Positions 23,691 to 33,735 of a DNA stretch of 64,000 bases are shown piece after piece; position 1 is the first letter of the stretch, and each line of letters begins with the position of its first letter. Origin of the DNA: Longispora sp047121295. GTDB lineage: Bacteria > Actinomycetota > Actinomycetes > Mycobacteriales > Micromonosporaceae. The stretch is from the NCBI RefSeq assembly GCF_047121295.1, contig NZ_CP139447.1:4464001-4528000 (forward strand), written 5' to 3'. The translations under genes and the position numbers were made by a program. Under the pieces are notes generated by a model. That model was not told the origin of the DNA and ran no database searches. It saw only the letters and a list, made by a program, of their open reading frames with translations.

Positions 23691-24419
23691 ATGTGCCTCG
23701 AGGATGATGTCCGCGTCCCCGCCGACGCGGATCCCGTGATCGAACTGACATCGGCCGATGGTTCCCGGTTCGGCGCCTATCTGGCCCGCGCGGACGAGCC
23801 CACCGGCGCGCGCCTGGTCCTGCTCCCCGACGTCGGCGGGATGCGGGCGCCGTTCCGGGAGCTGGCCCGCCGGTTCGCCCGCACCGGGGCGGACGTGCTG
23901 GTCATCGACTACTACGGCCGGACGCTGGGGCCGTCGGCCCGTGGCGAGGAGTACGACCCGGCGGTCAACGAGGGCTTCGACCGTGAGCTGGTGCTGGCGG
24001 ACCTCTCCGCCGCCGTCGGGTACCTGCGCGCGTCCGGCCCCGGGCCGGTGTACGCGGCCGGCTTCTGCATCGGTGGCGCCAACGCGCTGTACGCGGGCAC
24101 CGCCGACCTCGGCCTGGCCGGCGTGATCGGCATCTGCCCGTACGTCGGCGCGATGGGCGCGTCTGCGGCCCTCCCGGAGGACTTCGGGGCCGGCATCAAG
24201 GTCCCGGTGCTCGGCCTGTTCGGCGGCGCCGACAAGGAGGTGCCCGACAGCGTGCACGAGAACCTGGGGCGGGACCTGCTGGCCGCGAACGTGCCGCACG
24301 ACATCGCGGTCTATCCGGGCCAGCCGCACGGCTTCATCGAGTGGGACCACTTCGGACGGTCCGGGCACGAGGAGGCCGCCGCCGACGCCTGGGAGCGGAT
24401 CACGGCGTTCCTGAAGTAG
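23691..24419 (+). CDS. Dienelactone hydrolase family protein
   Basis: 242 residues, alpha/beta hydrolase with the DLH-type triad: Cys in AAGFCIGGANAL, Asp in FGGADKEVP, His in GQPHGFIEW. The family hydrolyses dienelactone in chloroaromatic breakdown, but many members act on other lactones or esters. ATG 23691 has no ribosome site; GTG 15 codons later is a weaker alternative. An isolated gene. Confidence 0.85.
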   Translation: MCLEDDVRVPADADPVIELTSADGSRFGAYLARADEPTGARLVLLPDVGGMRAPFRELARRFARTGADVLVIDYYGRTLGPSARGEEYDPAVNEGFDRELVLADLSAAVGYLRASGPGPVYAAGFCIGGANALYAGTADLGLAGVIGICPYVGAMGASAALPEDFGAGIKVPVLGLFGGADKEVPDSVHENLGRDLLAANVPHDIAVYPGQPHGFIEWDHFGRSGHEEAAADAWERITAFLK

Positions 24420-24446
24420 CTTGTCCGCCTGCCGTACTGTGCAGGC

Positions 24447-26246
24447 GTGTCCGGATTTCGACTTGGCGTGGACTACGGGACCTCGCACACCGTCGCGGTG
24501 CTCGGGTGGCCTGACGGTCGGTGCCGGCCGCTGCACTTCGGCGCCTCGGAGCTGCTGCCGTCGGCGGTGTTCGCGGCCGAGGACGGGCTGGTCACGGGAT
24601 CGGACGCCCTGCGGGCCGGCCGGCTCGACCCGGCCAGCCTGGAGCCGAACCCGAAACGGCGGATCGACGACGGCGAGGTGCTGCTCGGTACGACCCCGGT
24701 GCCGGTGACCGCGCTCGTCGCCGCGACGCTCCGGACGGTGTGGACGGAGGCCGTCCGGGTCGCCGGGTGCCGACCGGACGGGGTGGTCCTGACCTGTCCG
24801 GCCGGCTGGGGCGGGCCGCGCCGGGCGATCCTGGCCGAGGCCGCCGCTCAGGCCGGCATGGTCGATCCGGTGCTGGTGGCCGAGCCGGTGGCGGCGGCGA
24901 CCGCGTTCGTGGCGCGCTTCGACGACCGGATCCCGGTCGGCCGGTGCGCCGTCGTGTACGACCTGGGGGCCGGCACGTTCGACACGAGCGTGGTCCGGCG
25001 TACCCCCGAGGGATTTTCGGTGTTGGCCACCGGCGGACTCGGGGACTTCGGCGGGCTCGACCTCGACGCCCTCGTCGTCGAGCGGGTGGGCGTGGCGCTG
25101 ACCCGGTCGGAGCCGGAGCTCTGGCGGCGGCTGACCACCGCCGACGGCGTCGAGGACCGCAGGGCGCGGCAACTGCTGTGGACCGAGGCCCGGCACGCCA
25201 AGGAGACCCTGTCGCGGCGGAGCACCGCCCAGGTGCACGTGCCGGTGCTGAACAGGGCCGTGCACGTCGGTCGGGAGGAGTTCGAACGGGCCGCCGCCGG
25301 GCCGCTCGGCGACACGGCCGCCCTGATGACGCGCACCGTCGCCGAGGCCGGGGTCGACTGGGCCGAGGTCGCGGGCGTGTTCCTGGTCGGCGGGGCGAGC
25401 CGGGTGCCGCTGGTGTCCACGGTGGTGCACCGGGCCTGCGGGGTCGCGCCGAGCGCGCTGGAGCAGCCGGAGCTGGTGGTGGCGGAGGGCAGCCTGCTCA
25501 TCCCCACCCCGGCGCCGTTCCCGTCCGACGTGCCGACCGTGCGGGGGATCGTCCGCCTGGTGGGGAGTCGGCCGCCGGAGCCGGCCCGGGTTTCGGCAGG
25601 TGGCCGACGGTGGCGGCGGCCGGCCGTGGTCTCCCTCGTCGCCGCGCTCCTGCTGCTCCTCCTGCCCATGCTTCCCGGCGACGGCGCGTCGCCCCGCGTG
25701 CACGGCGGCGCCCCACCGGCGGCGGCCGGCCGGAGCCCGCAGGCCTCGCCCGACGTCAGCCCAGGCCCCGGCCCCGGACCGGCGGGCACCGCCCAGCCGT
25801 CCGGCACCCCCGCCGACCTGGTCACGCCGCCCCCGGACCAGAACCGGCCCACCCCGGCGAACCAGCAGCCCCCGGCCCCCGGCCAGCCCCAGCCCCCGGC
25901 GTCGCAGGCACCGGCCTCGGCCAGGACGACCGGGGCGGTGCTGGAGATCGACCTGGGCCCGTTCGGCGGCTACTGCACCGTGGGCTACCTCAAGGACGTG
26001 GCCTACACGGTGCGGATCCAGACCTCGCCCGGCGACACCGACACCCACTACGTGCTGTCCTTCGGGGACGGCCAACAGGTCGCCGGCGACGCGCGGACGG
26101 ATCAGGGCGGCTCGGCGGTCCGGACGGGTACCCACGACTTCAGGACCCAGAACGGCACGAAGACCTACTACCTGCGGTTCCAGACGACGACGCCGTCCGC
26201 GATGTCGTCGAACACTGTCGCGCTGGAGGTGCCCTGCGCCCCGTAG
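24447..26246 (+). CDS. Hsp70-fold ATPase fused to a membrane anchor and an outer domain
   Basis: 599 residues. The first 370 form an Hsp70/actin-like ATPase: LGVDYGTSHTVAV (phosphate 1), VYDLGAGTFDTSV (phosphate 2), AEPVAAATAF (connect 1) and FLVGGASRVPLV (adenosine). There is no Hsp70 substrate-binding domain. Instead comes one transmembrane helix (about 392-411, with Arg-rich flank inside), a Pro-Gly-Ser linker of about 90 residues, and an outer beta-rich domain of about 95 residues with two Cys (GGYCTVGY and EVPCAP). GTG 24447 directly follows a 6-base inverted repeat (24427-24446). Probably a membrane-bound sensor or assembly factor rather than a chaperone; function unknown. Confidence 0.8.
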   Translation: MSGFRLGVDYGTSHTVAVLGWPDGRCRPLHFGASELLPSAVFAAEDGLVTGSDALRAGRLDPASLEPNPKRRIDDGEVLLGTTPVPVTALVAATLRTVWTEAVRVAGCRPDGVVLTCPAGWGGPRRAILAEAAAQAGMVDPVLVAEPVAAATAFVARFDDRIPVGRCAVVYDLGAGTFDTSVVRRTPEGFSVLATGGLGDFGGLDLDALVVERVGVALTRSEPELWRRLTTADGVEDRRARQLLWTEARHAKETLSRRSTAQVHVPVLNRAVHVGREEFERAAAGPLGDTAALMTRTVAEAGVDWAEVAGVFLVGGASRVPLVSTVVHRACGVAPSALEQPELVVAEGSLLIPTPAPFPSDVPTVRGIVRLVGSRPPEPARVSAGGRRWRRPAVVSLVAALLLLLLPMLPGDGASPRVHGGAPPAAAGRSPQASPDVSPGPGPGPAGTAQPSGTPADLVTPPPDQNRPTPANQQPPAPGQPQPPASQAPASARTTGAVLEIDLGPFGGYCTVGYLKDVAYTVRIQTSPGDTDTHYVLSFGDGQQVAGDARTDQGGSAVRTGTHDFRTQNGTKTYYLRFQTTTPSAMSSNTVALEVPCAP

Positions 26247-27065
26247 CTAGCCGAGGAACGCCAGCGCGTCGGCGACCGCCCCGGCCGGCGGCGCGGCGCT
26301 GACGAAGCCGTAGTGTCCGAGGTCCGCGCCGAGCGAGCGGCCGGACACGTCCGGGACATGGGTCAGGTAGAACCGGGCGAACACCTCCGGCGGCAGGATC
26401 TCGTCCGCGTCGCCCCACACCACCCGGACCGGCGCCCCGATCCCCCGCAGGCTGTCGGGATCGAGCAGCGGGCCGCCCATCGGGGCCATCAGGTAGGCCG
26501 CCCGCACCCGCCGGTCCCGGACGTCGCGCCCGCATTCCTCGACGTAGTCGGCGAACCCGCGCTCGTCGACCACCGCGCGAAGATCCTCGACCAGATTCGG
26601 GTACTCCGGGAGCACCGGCGCGCGGCCCGGGTCCTCGGCCAGCGCGGCGTACGCCACGGTGGACACCCGCGCGCCGACCAGGGCGGCGGCGGTGTAGCCC
26701 CCGAGGGAGAAGCCCGCGACCGCGATCCGGTCCCGGTCGACGTCGTAGGTGTCGAGGACGGCGTCGAGCGCGACGGACAGGTCCAGCGGCCGCTCCCACC
26801 AGCGGACGAAGCCGCGCGGGTCGTAGGACTCCCGGGACGTGTTGCCGTGGTGGTCGACGCCGACGACCAGGTGGCCCCCGGCGGCCAGCCCCTCGGCGAA
26901 CCAGGCGAGGTCCCCGACCTCTCCCCCGGTGCCGTGCGAGAGCAGCACCACCGGGTACGGGCCGGGACCGGACGGCTCGAAGACGGTCATCGCCACGGGG
27001 CGGGGCGCGCCCGGCCGCCGCCAGTGCGGCCGGGTCGGGTCGGCGAGGAGTGACCGGCTGATCAT
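26247..27065 (-). CDS. Alpha/beta hydrolase, PAF-acetylhydrolase/dienelactone-like
   Basis: 272 residues from ATG 27065 (MISRSLLADP). The nucleophile elbow is VAGFSLGGYTAAA, the acid is in VWGDADEILPP and the base in DLGHYGFV; the oxyanion region is LLSHGTGGEVGD. Similar proteins are annotated as predicted dienelactone hydrolases or lipases. Substrate unknown. It converges with the Hsp70-like gene with no spacer. Confidence 0.8.
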   Translation of the reverse strand: MISRSLLADPTRPHWRRPGAPRPVAMTVFEPSGPGPYPVVLLSHGTGGEVGDLAWFAEGLAAGGHLVVGVDHHGNTSRESYDPRGFVRWWERPLDLSVALDAVLDTYDVDRDRIAVAGFSLGGYTAAALVGARVSTVAYAALAEDPGRAPVLPEYPNLVEDLRAVVDERGFADYVEECGRDVRDRRVRAAYLMAPMGGPLLDPDSLRGIGAPVRVVWGDADEILPPEVFARFYLTHVPDVSGRSLGADLGHYGFVSAAPPAGAVADALAFLG

Positions 27066-27216
27066 GCGGGGAGCATAGTGGCCGGCCGGCGCGGACCCTC
27101 GCCAGCCCGGCGGACTTTTCACCGCTGACCAGGCGTTGACCGTGGCGGGTGACGATCGGCGCGCGGAGGGCTGATCGGCACCCGCGCCGCAGAGGGAACC
27201 CCGTTCGGAGGACATC

Positions 27217-27450
27217 ATGGTCAACGCCCGGACCGCCCACGAACCCGTCGCGTTCATCCGCACGGGCGGGACGAAGAACGTGTTGTCCCTGCTCGGCTAC
27301 CAGCACATCCCGGCGAGCCATGTGCTGCACGAGCAGGACATCTTCGGCGAGGCCGGCCGGATCCTGACGGCGGAGGGTTTCCGGGTCCTCGGGGTCTGGG
27401 AGCCGAACCTGACCGGCTGGCAGGCGAGGATCGCGCACGACGCCCGGTAG
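27217..27450 (+). CDS. Small hypothetical protein
   Basis: 77 residues starting at ATG 27217 after GGAGG at a 5-base distance, so translation is likely. The text (KNVLSLLGYQHIPASHVLHE, then GRILTAEGFRVLGVWEPNL) suggests a compact alpha/beta fold. I recognise no family. Its stop is 1 base from the stop of the convergent membrane-protein gene. Confidence 0.5.
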   Translation: MVNARTAHEPVAFIRTGGTKNVLSLLGYQHIPASHVLHEQDIFGEAGRILTAEGFRVLGVWEPNLTGWQARIAHDAR

Positions 27451-27451
27451 G

Positions 27452-28069
27452 TCAGCCGCCCAGGTATTCCGGCCGGGTCTCCCTCCGGCGTCGGCGCGAG
27501 TCGCCCACCAGCTCGGTGATCTCGCCGAGGAGGTAGACGACGGCGAACAGCCCGGTGGTGACGAGCCACGCGACCGGGGCCCGGGCCAGGTCCGACCGGG
27601 GCCGCCGGCTCGGGGTGAGCTTCAGCCCGGGATCGACGGTCAGGGTCAGCTGCTCGCCGACCGGGGTGTCACAGTTGTCGATCCGCTGCGGGACCGTGCG
27701 CCCGTCGGCCAGCCGGACCACGCACTGCCGGACCCGGACGGTCCTCGGCCCGGTGAGCTCGTCCCCGGCGGCGTGGTTGAGGTACCAGTCGCTGATCACG
27801 GTCGCCGTTGTCCGGACGCCGGTCTCCCGCAGCACCTCGTCGTACAGGGCGGCCGGTGCCAGCAGGAACGTCGGGGCCAGCAGCAGGCCGGTCGCCAGCA
27901 GCCGGCCGGTCCCCGAGATCATGCCGCCGAACGTCTTGCAGAGGAAGACGAAGCCGCCGATGCCGCCGATGATGCCCAGGGTCTTGGACACGTACAGGAA
28001 CAGTCCGGCCTCGAACGCCGCGATCCCCAGGGCCCCCGACAACACCGAGAGCCGGGCCAGTAGCCACAT
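27452..28069 (-). CDS. Membrane protein of unknown function
   Basis: 205 residues from ATG 28069, with GGGAGGG seven bases upstream. Three hydrophobic segments at the N-terminus (about 5-75), a soluble beta-rich loop (about 85-165; VRTTATVISDW and GEQLTLTVDPGLKL), and one C-terminal helix. The loop resembles DUF3592-type outer domains, but the match is loose. Confidence 0.55.
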   Translation of the reverse strand: MWLLARLSVLSGALGIAAFEAGLFLYVSKTLGIIGGIGGFVFLCKTFGGMISGTGRLLATGLLLAPTFLLAPAALYDEVLRETGVRTTATVISDWYLNHAAGDELTGPRTVRVRQCVVRLADGRTVPQRIDNCDTPVGEQLTLTVDPGLKLTPSRRPRSDLARAPVAWLVTTGLFAVVYLLGEITELVGDSRRRRRETRPEYLGG

Positions 28070-28128
28070 CAGCGTCCCTCCCCGCGGCACCGATCGACGG
28101 CGGCAATCTACCGACCCGCGGCAAGCGC

Positions 28129-28157
28129 TTGACACGAGCGAGTGTGAGTGGTTAATT
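28129..28157 (+). promoter_or_regulatory. Promoter of the tetR gene, probably leaderless
   Basis: TTGACA (28129-28134), 17-base spacer, TTAATT (28152-28157). The start codon at 28165 is seven bases later, so the mRNA is probably leaderless. The operator overlaps the -10. Confidence 0.65.
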
Positions 28158-28161
28158 ACTC
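28146..28161. promoter_or_regulatory. TetR operator 1 (autoregulatory)
   Basis: GAGTGGTTAATTACTC, symmetric at 12 of 16 positions, covers the -10 of the tetR promoter. It shares the pattern GAGTRRYTAATYACTC with operator 2 before the MFS gene. Confidence 0.7.
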
Positions 28162-28164
28162 CTC

Positions 28165-28713
28165 ATGAGGAAGTTGTCCACCGCGGACGAGCGCCGCGCC
28201 GACGTGCTGGCCGCCGCCGTCCGGGCGTTCGCCGCCCGGGGTTACTACGGCACCACCACCGCCGAGGTCGCCAAGCTCGCGGGCATCTCCCAGGCGTACG
28301 TGTACCGGCTGTTCCCCGACAAGGAGTCGCTGTTCGTCGCGGTGGTCGAGCACTGCTCGCGACTGATCCGCGAGCGGCTGGCGGAGGGGGCCTCTCGCGC
28401 GACCAGCGGCACGCCGACGGCCGTGCTCGACGCGATGGGCAACGCGTACGCGCAGCTCATCGCCGATCGCGACGTGCTCATGGTGCTGCTGCACGCCACG
28501 TGCGCCGCCTCGGAGCCGCCGATCGGAGCGGCGGTGCGGGACATGTACGCGCGGCTGGTCGAGTACGCGCGCGCCGCGTCCGGCGGCTCGGAGGCCGAGG
28601 TACAGGGCTTCTTCGCCACCGGCTTCCTGTGCAACATGACGATGGCGATGGGCGCCGAGGAGGTCGACGCCCCCTGGGCGCGCACCCTGCTCGCCGGCAT
28701 CCGGCACTACTGA
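28165..28713 (+). CDS. TetR-family repressor of the exporter/carotenoid-oxygenase operon
   Basis: 182 residues. HTH: GYYGTTTAEVAKLAGISQAYVYRLFPDKESLF (about residues 27-58), followed by an all-helical ligand-binding domain. Matching operators overlap its own promoter and precede the MFS gene, so it should repress itself and the three-gene operon until a ligand, perhaps the exported compound, binds. A U-tract terminator separates it from that operon. Confidence 0.88.
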   Translation: MRKLSTADERRADVLAAAVRAFAARGYYGTTTAEVAKLAGISQAYVYRLFPDKESLFVAVVEHCSRLIRERLAEGASRATSGTPTAVLDAMGNAYAQLIADRDVLMVLLHATCAASEPPIGAAVRDMYARLVEYARAASGGSEAEVQGFFATGFLCNMTMAMGAEEVDAPWARTLLAGIRHY

Positions 28714-28724
28714 GCTCCGCGAGG

Positions 28725-28750
28725 AGGCCGCTCCGGGCGGCCTTTTCTTT
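28725..28750 (+). terminator. Intrinsic terminator with U-tract after tetR
   Basis: AGGCCGC and GCGGCCT pair over a 5-base loop, followed by TTTTCTTT. A classical factor-independent terminator, uncommon in such G+C-rich DNA. Confidence 0.8.
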
Positions 28751-28762
28751 GACCCATGGTGT

Positions 28763-28778
28763 GAGTAACTAATCACTC
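28763..28778. promoter_or_regulatory. TetR operator 2, upstream of the MFS operon
   Basis: GAGTAACTAATCACTC, with symmetry extending to GTGAGT/ACTCAC (28761-28780; 16 of 20 positions). It lies between a TTGACC -35-like box (28749) and the ribosome site AAAAGGAGG. Confidence 0.7.
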
Positions 28779-28794
28779 ACCAAAAGGAGGCTCG

Positions 28795-30293
28795 ATGATC
28801 ACCCACCGGGGACCGGCCCTCGCCGCGCTCGCCACCGCGCAGTTCCTGGTCGTGCTGTCCGTCTCCAGCGTCAACGTGGCGCTGCCGGACCTGCGCGCCG
28901 GGCTCGGCCTGGACGGCACGGCACTGTCCTGGGTGGTCACCGCCTACGTGCTCGGCTTCGGGGCGCCGCTGCTGGCCGCCGGCCGGCTCGCGGACCTGTA
29001 CGGCCGCCGGCGGCTGTTCGCCCTGGGCCTGGCCGGGTTCGCGGTCGCCTCGCTGGCCGCCGGGATCGCGGACGGCCCGGCGCAGCTGCTCGTCGCCCGC
29101 GCCGCCCAGGGCCTCGGCGCGGCCCTGCTCGCCCCGGCCGCGCTCGCCCTGGCCCTCGGGCTGTTCCCGCCCGGCGGGGGCGGACGGGCGCTCGGGGTGT
29201 GGGGCGCGGCCTCCGGTGCGGGCGGCGCGGCCGGGGTGCTGCTCGGCGGCCTGCTCACCGGGCCGTTCGGCTGGCCGTCGATCTTCCTGGTCACCGCGGG
29301 GCTCGCCGTGCCGCCGCTGGTCGCGGCCCTCCGCCTGCTGCCCGCGGACCGACCGGCCGCCAACGAGTGCGTCGCTGGCCGACGCTCCGGCGACCAGCGG
29401 GCTCACGGCCTGTCGGGCGACCAGCGCGTCCCCGACCGCTCGGGCGTCGACCGTCCCGTCCCCGACCGGCCCGCCGACTGCCCACCAGAGCCCGACCACT
29501 CCGCCGCCGGCCGGCGCGGCCTCGACGTGCCCGGTGCCGTCGCGGTCACCGTCGGCCTGGTCGCCGTCACCTACGCGCTGTCCGCCGGGGGTACCCGGGG
29601 CTGGGGTTCCCCGGCGGTTCTCGGCCCGGCCGCGCTCGGCCTAGCGGCGCTGGCCTGGTTCGTCCGGCGGCAGCGGCGCGGCGCGGCCCCGCTCGTGCCG
29701 CCCCGGCTGCTGCGCACCGGGATGACCGCCCCGGCCAATGTCGCGATGACGCTGCTCGGCGCGGTGTGGGTGGGCCTGTTCTACTACCTTCCGCTGTACC
29801 AGCAGCAGGTCCTCGGCCAGACCCCGCTGACCGCCGCCCTCGGCCAGCTCCCGCTCGCCGGCATGATCGTCGCCGGCTCCACCCTGGCCCCCCGGCTGCC
29901 GACCCGGGCCGCCGTGACCGGCGCGCTGGCCGCGATCGCGCTCGGCCTGGCCTGGCTGTCCCGGGCACCCGTGGCCGGTACGTACGCCGCCGACCTGCTC
30001 GGCCCGACCCTGCTGCTGGGCGCGGGGATCGGCGTCGCGTTCACCGGCCTGACCGGGCTGGCCACCCGCGACGCGTCCCGATCCAACGCCGCGACGGCCG
30101 GCGGACTGGTCAACACCACCCGGCAGGTCGGCGGCGCGCTCGGCCTGGCCCTGATGACCACCGTCGCCCAGGCCCGCACCGCCGGGCTGCCCGACGGGGC
30201 ACCGACCCTCGCGGCCGGCCACTCGGCCGCGTTCCTGACCGGGGCGGTCCTCGCCTCGGTCGCCACCCTCATCATCGCCACGAGGAGCCACTC

Positions 30294-30297
<4 letters not shown>
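28795..30297 (+). CDS. MFS drug exporter, DHA2 (EmrB/QacA) type
   Basis: 500 residues, about 14 membrane segments. Motif A appears as GRLADLYGRRRLF and motif C-like glycines as GVWGAASGAGGAAGVLLGG. A hydrophilic loop of about 55 residues at 190-245, rich in SGDQR and DRPVPDRP repeats, is longer than usual between helices 6 and 7. AAAAGGAGG precedes ATG 28795. Its stop overlaps the next start (ATGA at 30294-30297), so translation is coupled. Likely exports the substrate or product of the downstream oxygenase. Confidence 0.87.
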
Positions 30298-31639
<1,342 letters not shown>

Positions 31640-31643
<4 letters not shown>

Positions 31644-32074
31644 CCGACATCGACCGCACCGCACCCGTCCTCGTCCGGCACGAGCTCCTGATCGCGGCCG
31701 ACCCGGCGACCGTATGGCGGGTGCACACCGACATCGCGGCCTGGCCGACCTGGAACACCGGCGTCACCTCGGCCGAGCTGACCGGACCGCTGGCCGAGGG
31801 GGCCACCTTCCACTGGCATACCCACGGCCTGGCCATCGCCTCCACGGTGCTGGAGCTGGTCCCCGGCCGGCGGATCGTGTGGGGCGGACCGGCGCACGGC
31901 ATCGACGGCGTGCACCTGTGGACGTTCGCCCCGGCAGACGGCGGCACGTTGGTCACCACCGAGGAGTCGTGGGCCGGGCCTCCGGTCGACGCCGACCCGG
32001 ACGGCCTGTGCGCGGCCCTCGACGCCTCGCTCGACGCCTGGCTGCTGGACCTGCGGGCGGCGGCGGAACGGTAG
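31640..32074 (+). CDS. SRPBCC (polyketide cyclase/START-like) protein
   Basis: 144 residues with the START-like fold: ELLIAADPATVWRVHTDIAAWPTWN at the N-terminus and GTLVTTEESWAG near residue 110. Its start overlaps the oxygenase stop (ATGA, 31640-31643). The hydrophobic pocket could bind the oxygenase's lipid-like substrate or product; that link is inferred from the operon. Confidence 0.82.
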
Positions 32075-32123
32075 GGCACGAATCGGGGGACGGCCGGGTC
32101 GGCCGTCCCCCCAGATCGCCGAT

Positions 32124-33041
32124 CTAGGAACCCTCGTAGGCCCGGCGCAGGGCCGCGAGGTCGAACCGCTTCATCGGGAGGAACGCCTTCGTCACGCGGT
32201 CGACCTGCTCCCGGCTGCCGTCGCGCATCATGGTGTCGAGATCCCTCGGGGTGACCTGCCACGACACCCCGTACCGGTCCTTGAGCCAGCCGCACTGCTC
32301 CGCCTCCGGTACGGCGGACAGCTTGTCGGAGTAGCTGTCCAGCTCCGCCTGGTCCGCGCAGTTGACCATGAAGGACACCGCCTCGTTGACGGCGAAGTCG
32401 TGCTCGCGCCCGCTGTCCATCGCCGCGAACCACCGGTCCAGCAGCCGGAAGTCGGCGAACATCACCGTGCCCTCCTGGCCGGCCGGTGAGCCCGGCGGGT
32501 AGTGCGCGACGGTCCCCGTCTCGGAGTCACCGAACACGGACCGGTAGAACCGGATGGCCTCCTCCGCCTGGCCGCTGCGGTCGCCGACGAACATCACCGC
32601 CGGCAGGATCGGCGGGCGCGGGTCGCCGTCGGGGCCGGTGAGCATGAGCTGCCACGACAGGCCGTAGCGGTCCTGGATCCAGCCGAAACGCGCACTGAAC
32701 GGGTACTCGCCCAGCGGCATCAGCTCCGTGCCGCCCTCGGACAGCACCGCCCACGCGCGGTCGATCAGTTCCCGCGCCTCGGACGCGCCCAGGTGGGGCG
32801 GGCCGAAGTTGACCATGAAGGACACCGCCGGGTTGAACCGGAACACCGGCCCGGCGCTGATGGCCATGAACTCCTGCCCCCACAGCTCGAACGAGACGAG
32901 GTCACAGTCGCCCGACGGCGTGTCGTGCAGAGTGCTCACGTGGGTGACCCGGGAGTCGGGGAACACGGAACAGTAGAACTCGGCGGCCTCTTTGGCCTGC
33001 GTGTCGTACCACAGATGGGGCGTGATCTTCTGCGTGCCCAT
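32124..33041 (-). CDS. Two-domain PhnB-like VOC protein
   Basis: 305 residues from ATG 33041 (MGTQKITPHLWYD) with GAGGAGG upstream. Two repeats of the PhnB/3-dmu-9_3-mt fold: PHLWYDTQAKEAAEFYCSVF and PAVMFVGDRSGQAEEAIRFYRSVF, each ending in a QDRYGLSWQ/KDRYGVSWQ motif. Function of the family is not known. Confidence 0.8.
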   Translation of the reverse strand: MGTQKITPHLWYDTQAKEAAEFYCSVFPDSRVTHVSTLHDTPSGDCDLVSFELWGQEFMAISAGPVFRFNPAVSFMVNFGPPHLGASEARELIDRAWAVLSEGGTELMPLGEYPFSARFGWIQDRYGLSWQLMLTGPDGDPRPPILPAVMFVGDRSGQAEEAIRFYRSVFGDSETGTVAHYPPGSPAGQEGTVMFADFRLLDRWFAAMDSGREHDFAVNEAVSFMVNCADQAELDSYSDKLSAVPEAEQCGWLKDRYGVSWQVTPRDLDTMMRDGSREQVDRVTKAFLPMKRFDLAALRRAYEGS

Positions 33042-33088
33042 GTCCCGTTCCTCCTCGCGGCGGTCCACCCGGGGCCTACCCTGCGAGG

Positions 33089-33682
33089 CTACCGCCGGCT
33101 CCGGGGCGCCGGGCCGGTTGCGCCGGATGCGACCCGGGGCCCGGCGAGCGCCGCCCGGACCACCAGCTCGACCGCCGGCCGGGGGTCCGTGTCATCGCGC
33201 CAGGCGATGTTGTGCATGATCAGCCCGTCGCAGCAGGTCATCAGCGCGTCGGCGGCGGCCTGGGGGTCGGGGGCGCCGAGCCCGGCCAGGACGCTCACCG
33301 TCCAGGTCCGCAGGCCCTGGTGGCCCCGGGTCAGCGCCGCCTGCACGTCGGGGTTGTGGCTGGCCTCCATGAACAGCACCAGGCGGGCCGTGGTGATCAC
33401 CCGGTCGGGGCCCGTCTGGTACCCGATCAGGTCGCACAGCATCGTGACCAACTCCTCCGCCGTGCGCGGGACCGGCGGGGCCGACACCTCGGACATCCCG
33501 CGCTCCCCGAGCCAGTCGGCGACGCCGGCGAGCAGGGCCGCTCGGGTCCGGAAGTGGTTGGAGGTCGAACCCTTCGGCAGGCCGGCCCGGTCGTCGACCC
33601 GGGCGTGGGTGAGTGCCCGCAGGCCGCCGGTGCCGAGCAGGTCGAGTGCGGCCTCGAGCGCGCGGATCCTGGTGGACGTCAT
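33089..33682 (-). CDS. TetR-family regulator divergent from epoxide hydrolase
   Basis: 197 residues from ATG 33682. HTH region LRALTHARVDDRAGLPKGSTSNHFRTRAALL (about 25-55). A TATAGT -10 (33689-33694, minus strand) ends six bases before the start, so the mRNA is probably leaderless. The shared intergenic space of 53 bases holds a perfect inverted repeat. It likely represses itself and the hydrolase. Confidence 0.85.
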   Translation of the reverse strand: MTSTRIRALEAALDLLGTGGLRALTHARVDDRAGLPKGSTSNHFRTRAALLAGVADWLGERGMSEVSAPPVPRTAEELVTMLCDLIGYQTGPDRVITTARLVLFMEASHNPDVQAALTRGHQGLRTWTVSVLAGLGAPDPQAAADALMTCCDGLIMHNIAWRDDTDPRPAVELVVRAALAGPRVASGATGPAPRSRR

Positions 33683-33694
33683 GGTCAAACTATA

Positions 33695-33718
33695 AACGTA
33701 GTGACAAGGCACTACGTT
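33695..33718. promoter_or_regulatory. Perfect TetR operator between tetR and epoxide hydrolase genes
   Basis: AACGTAGTG (33695-33703) and CACTACGTT (33710-33718) are exact complements across six bases. An overlapping second dyad, CTACG-tt-CGTAG, runs to 33724, so two dimers may bind. Confidence 0.7.
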
Positions 33719-33735
33719 CGTAGTACGTTGGGGCC

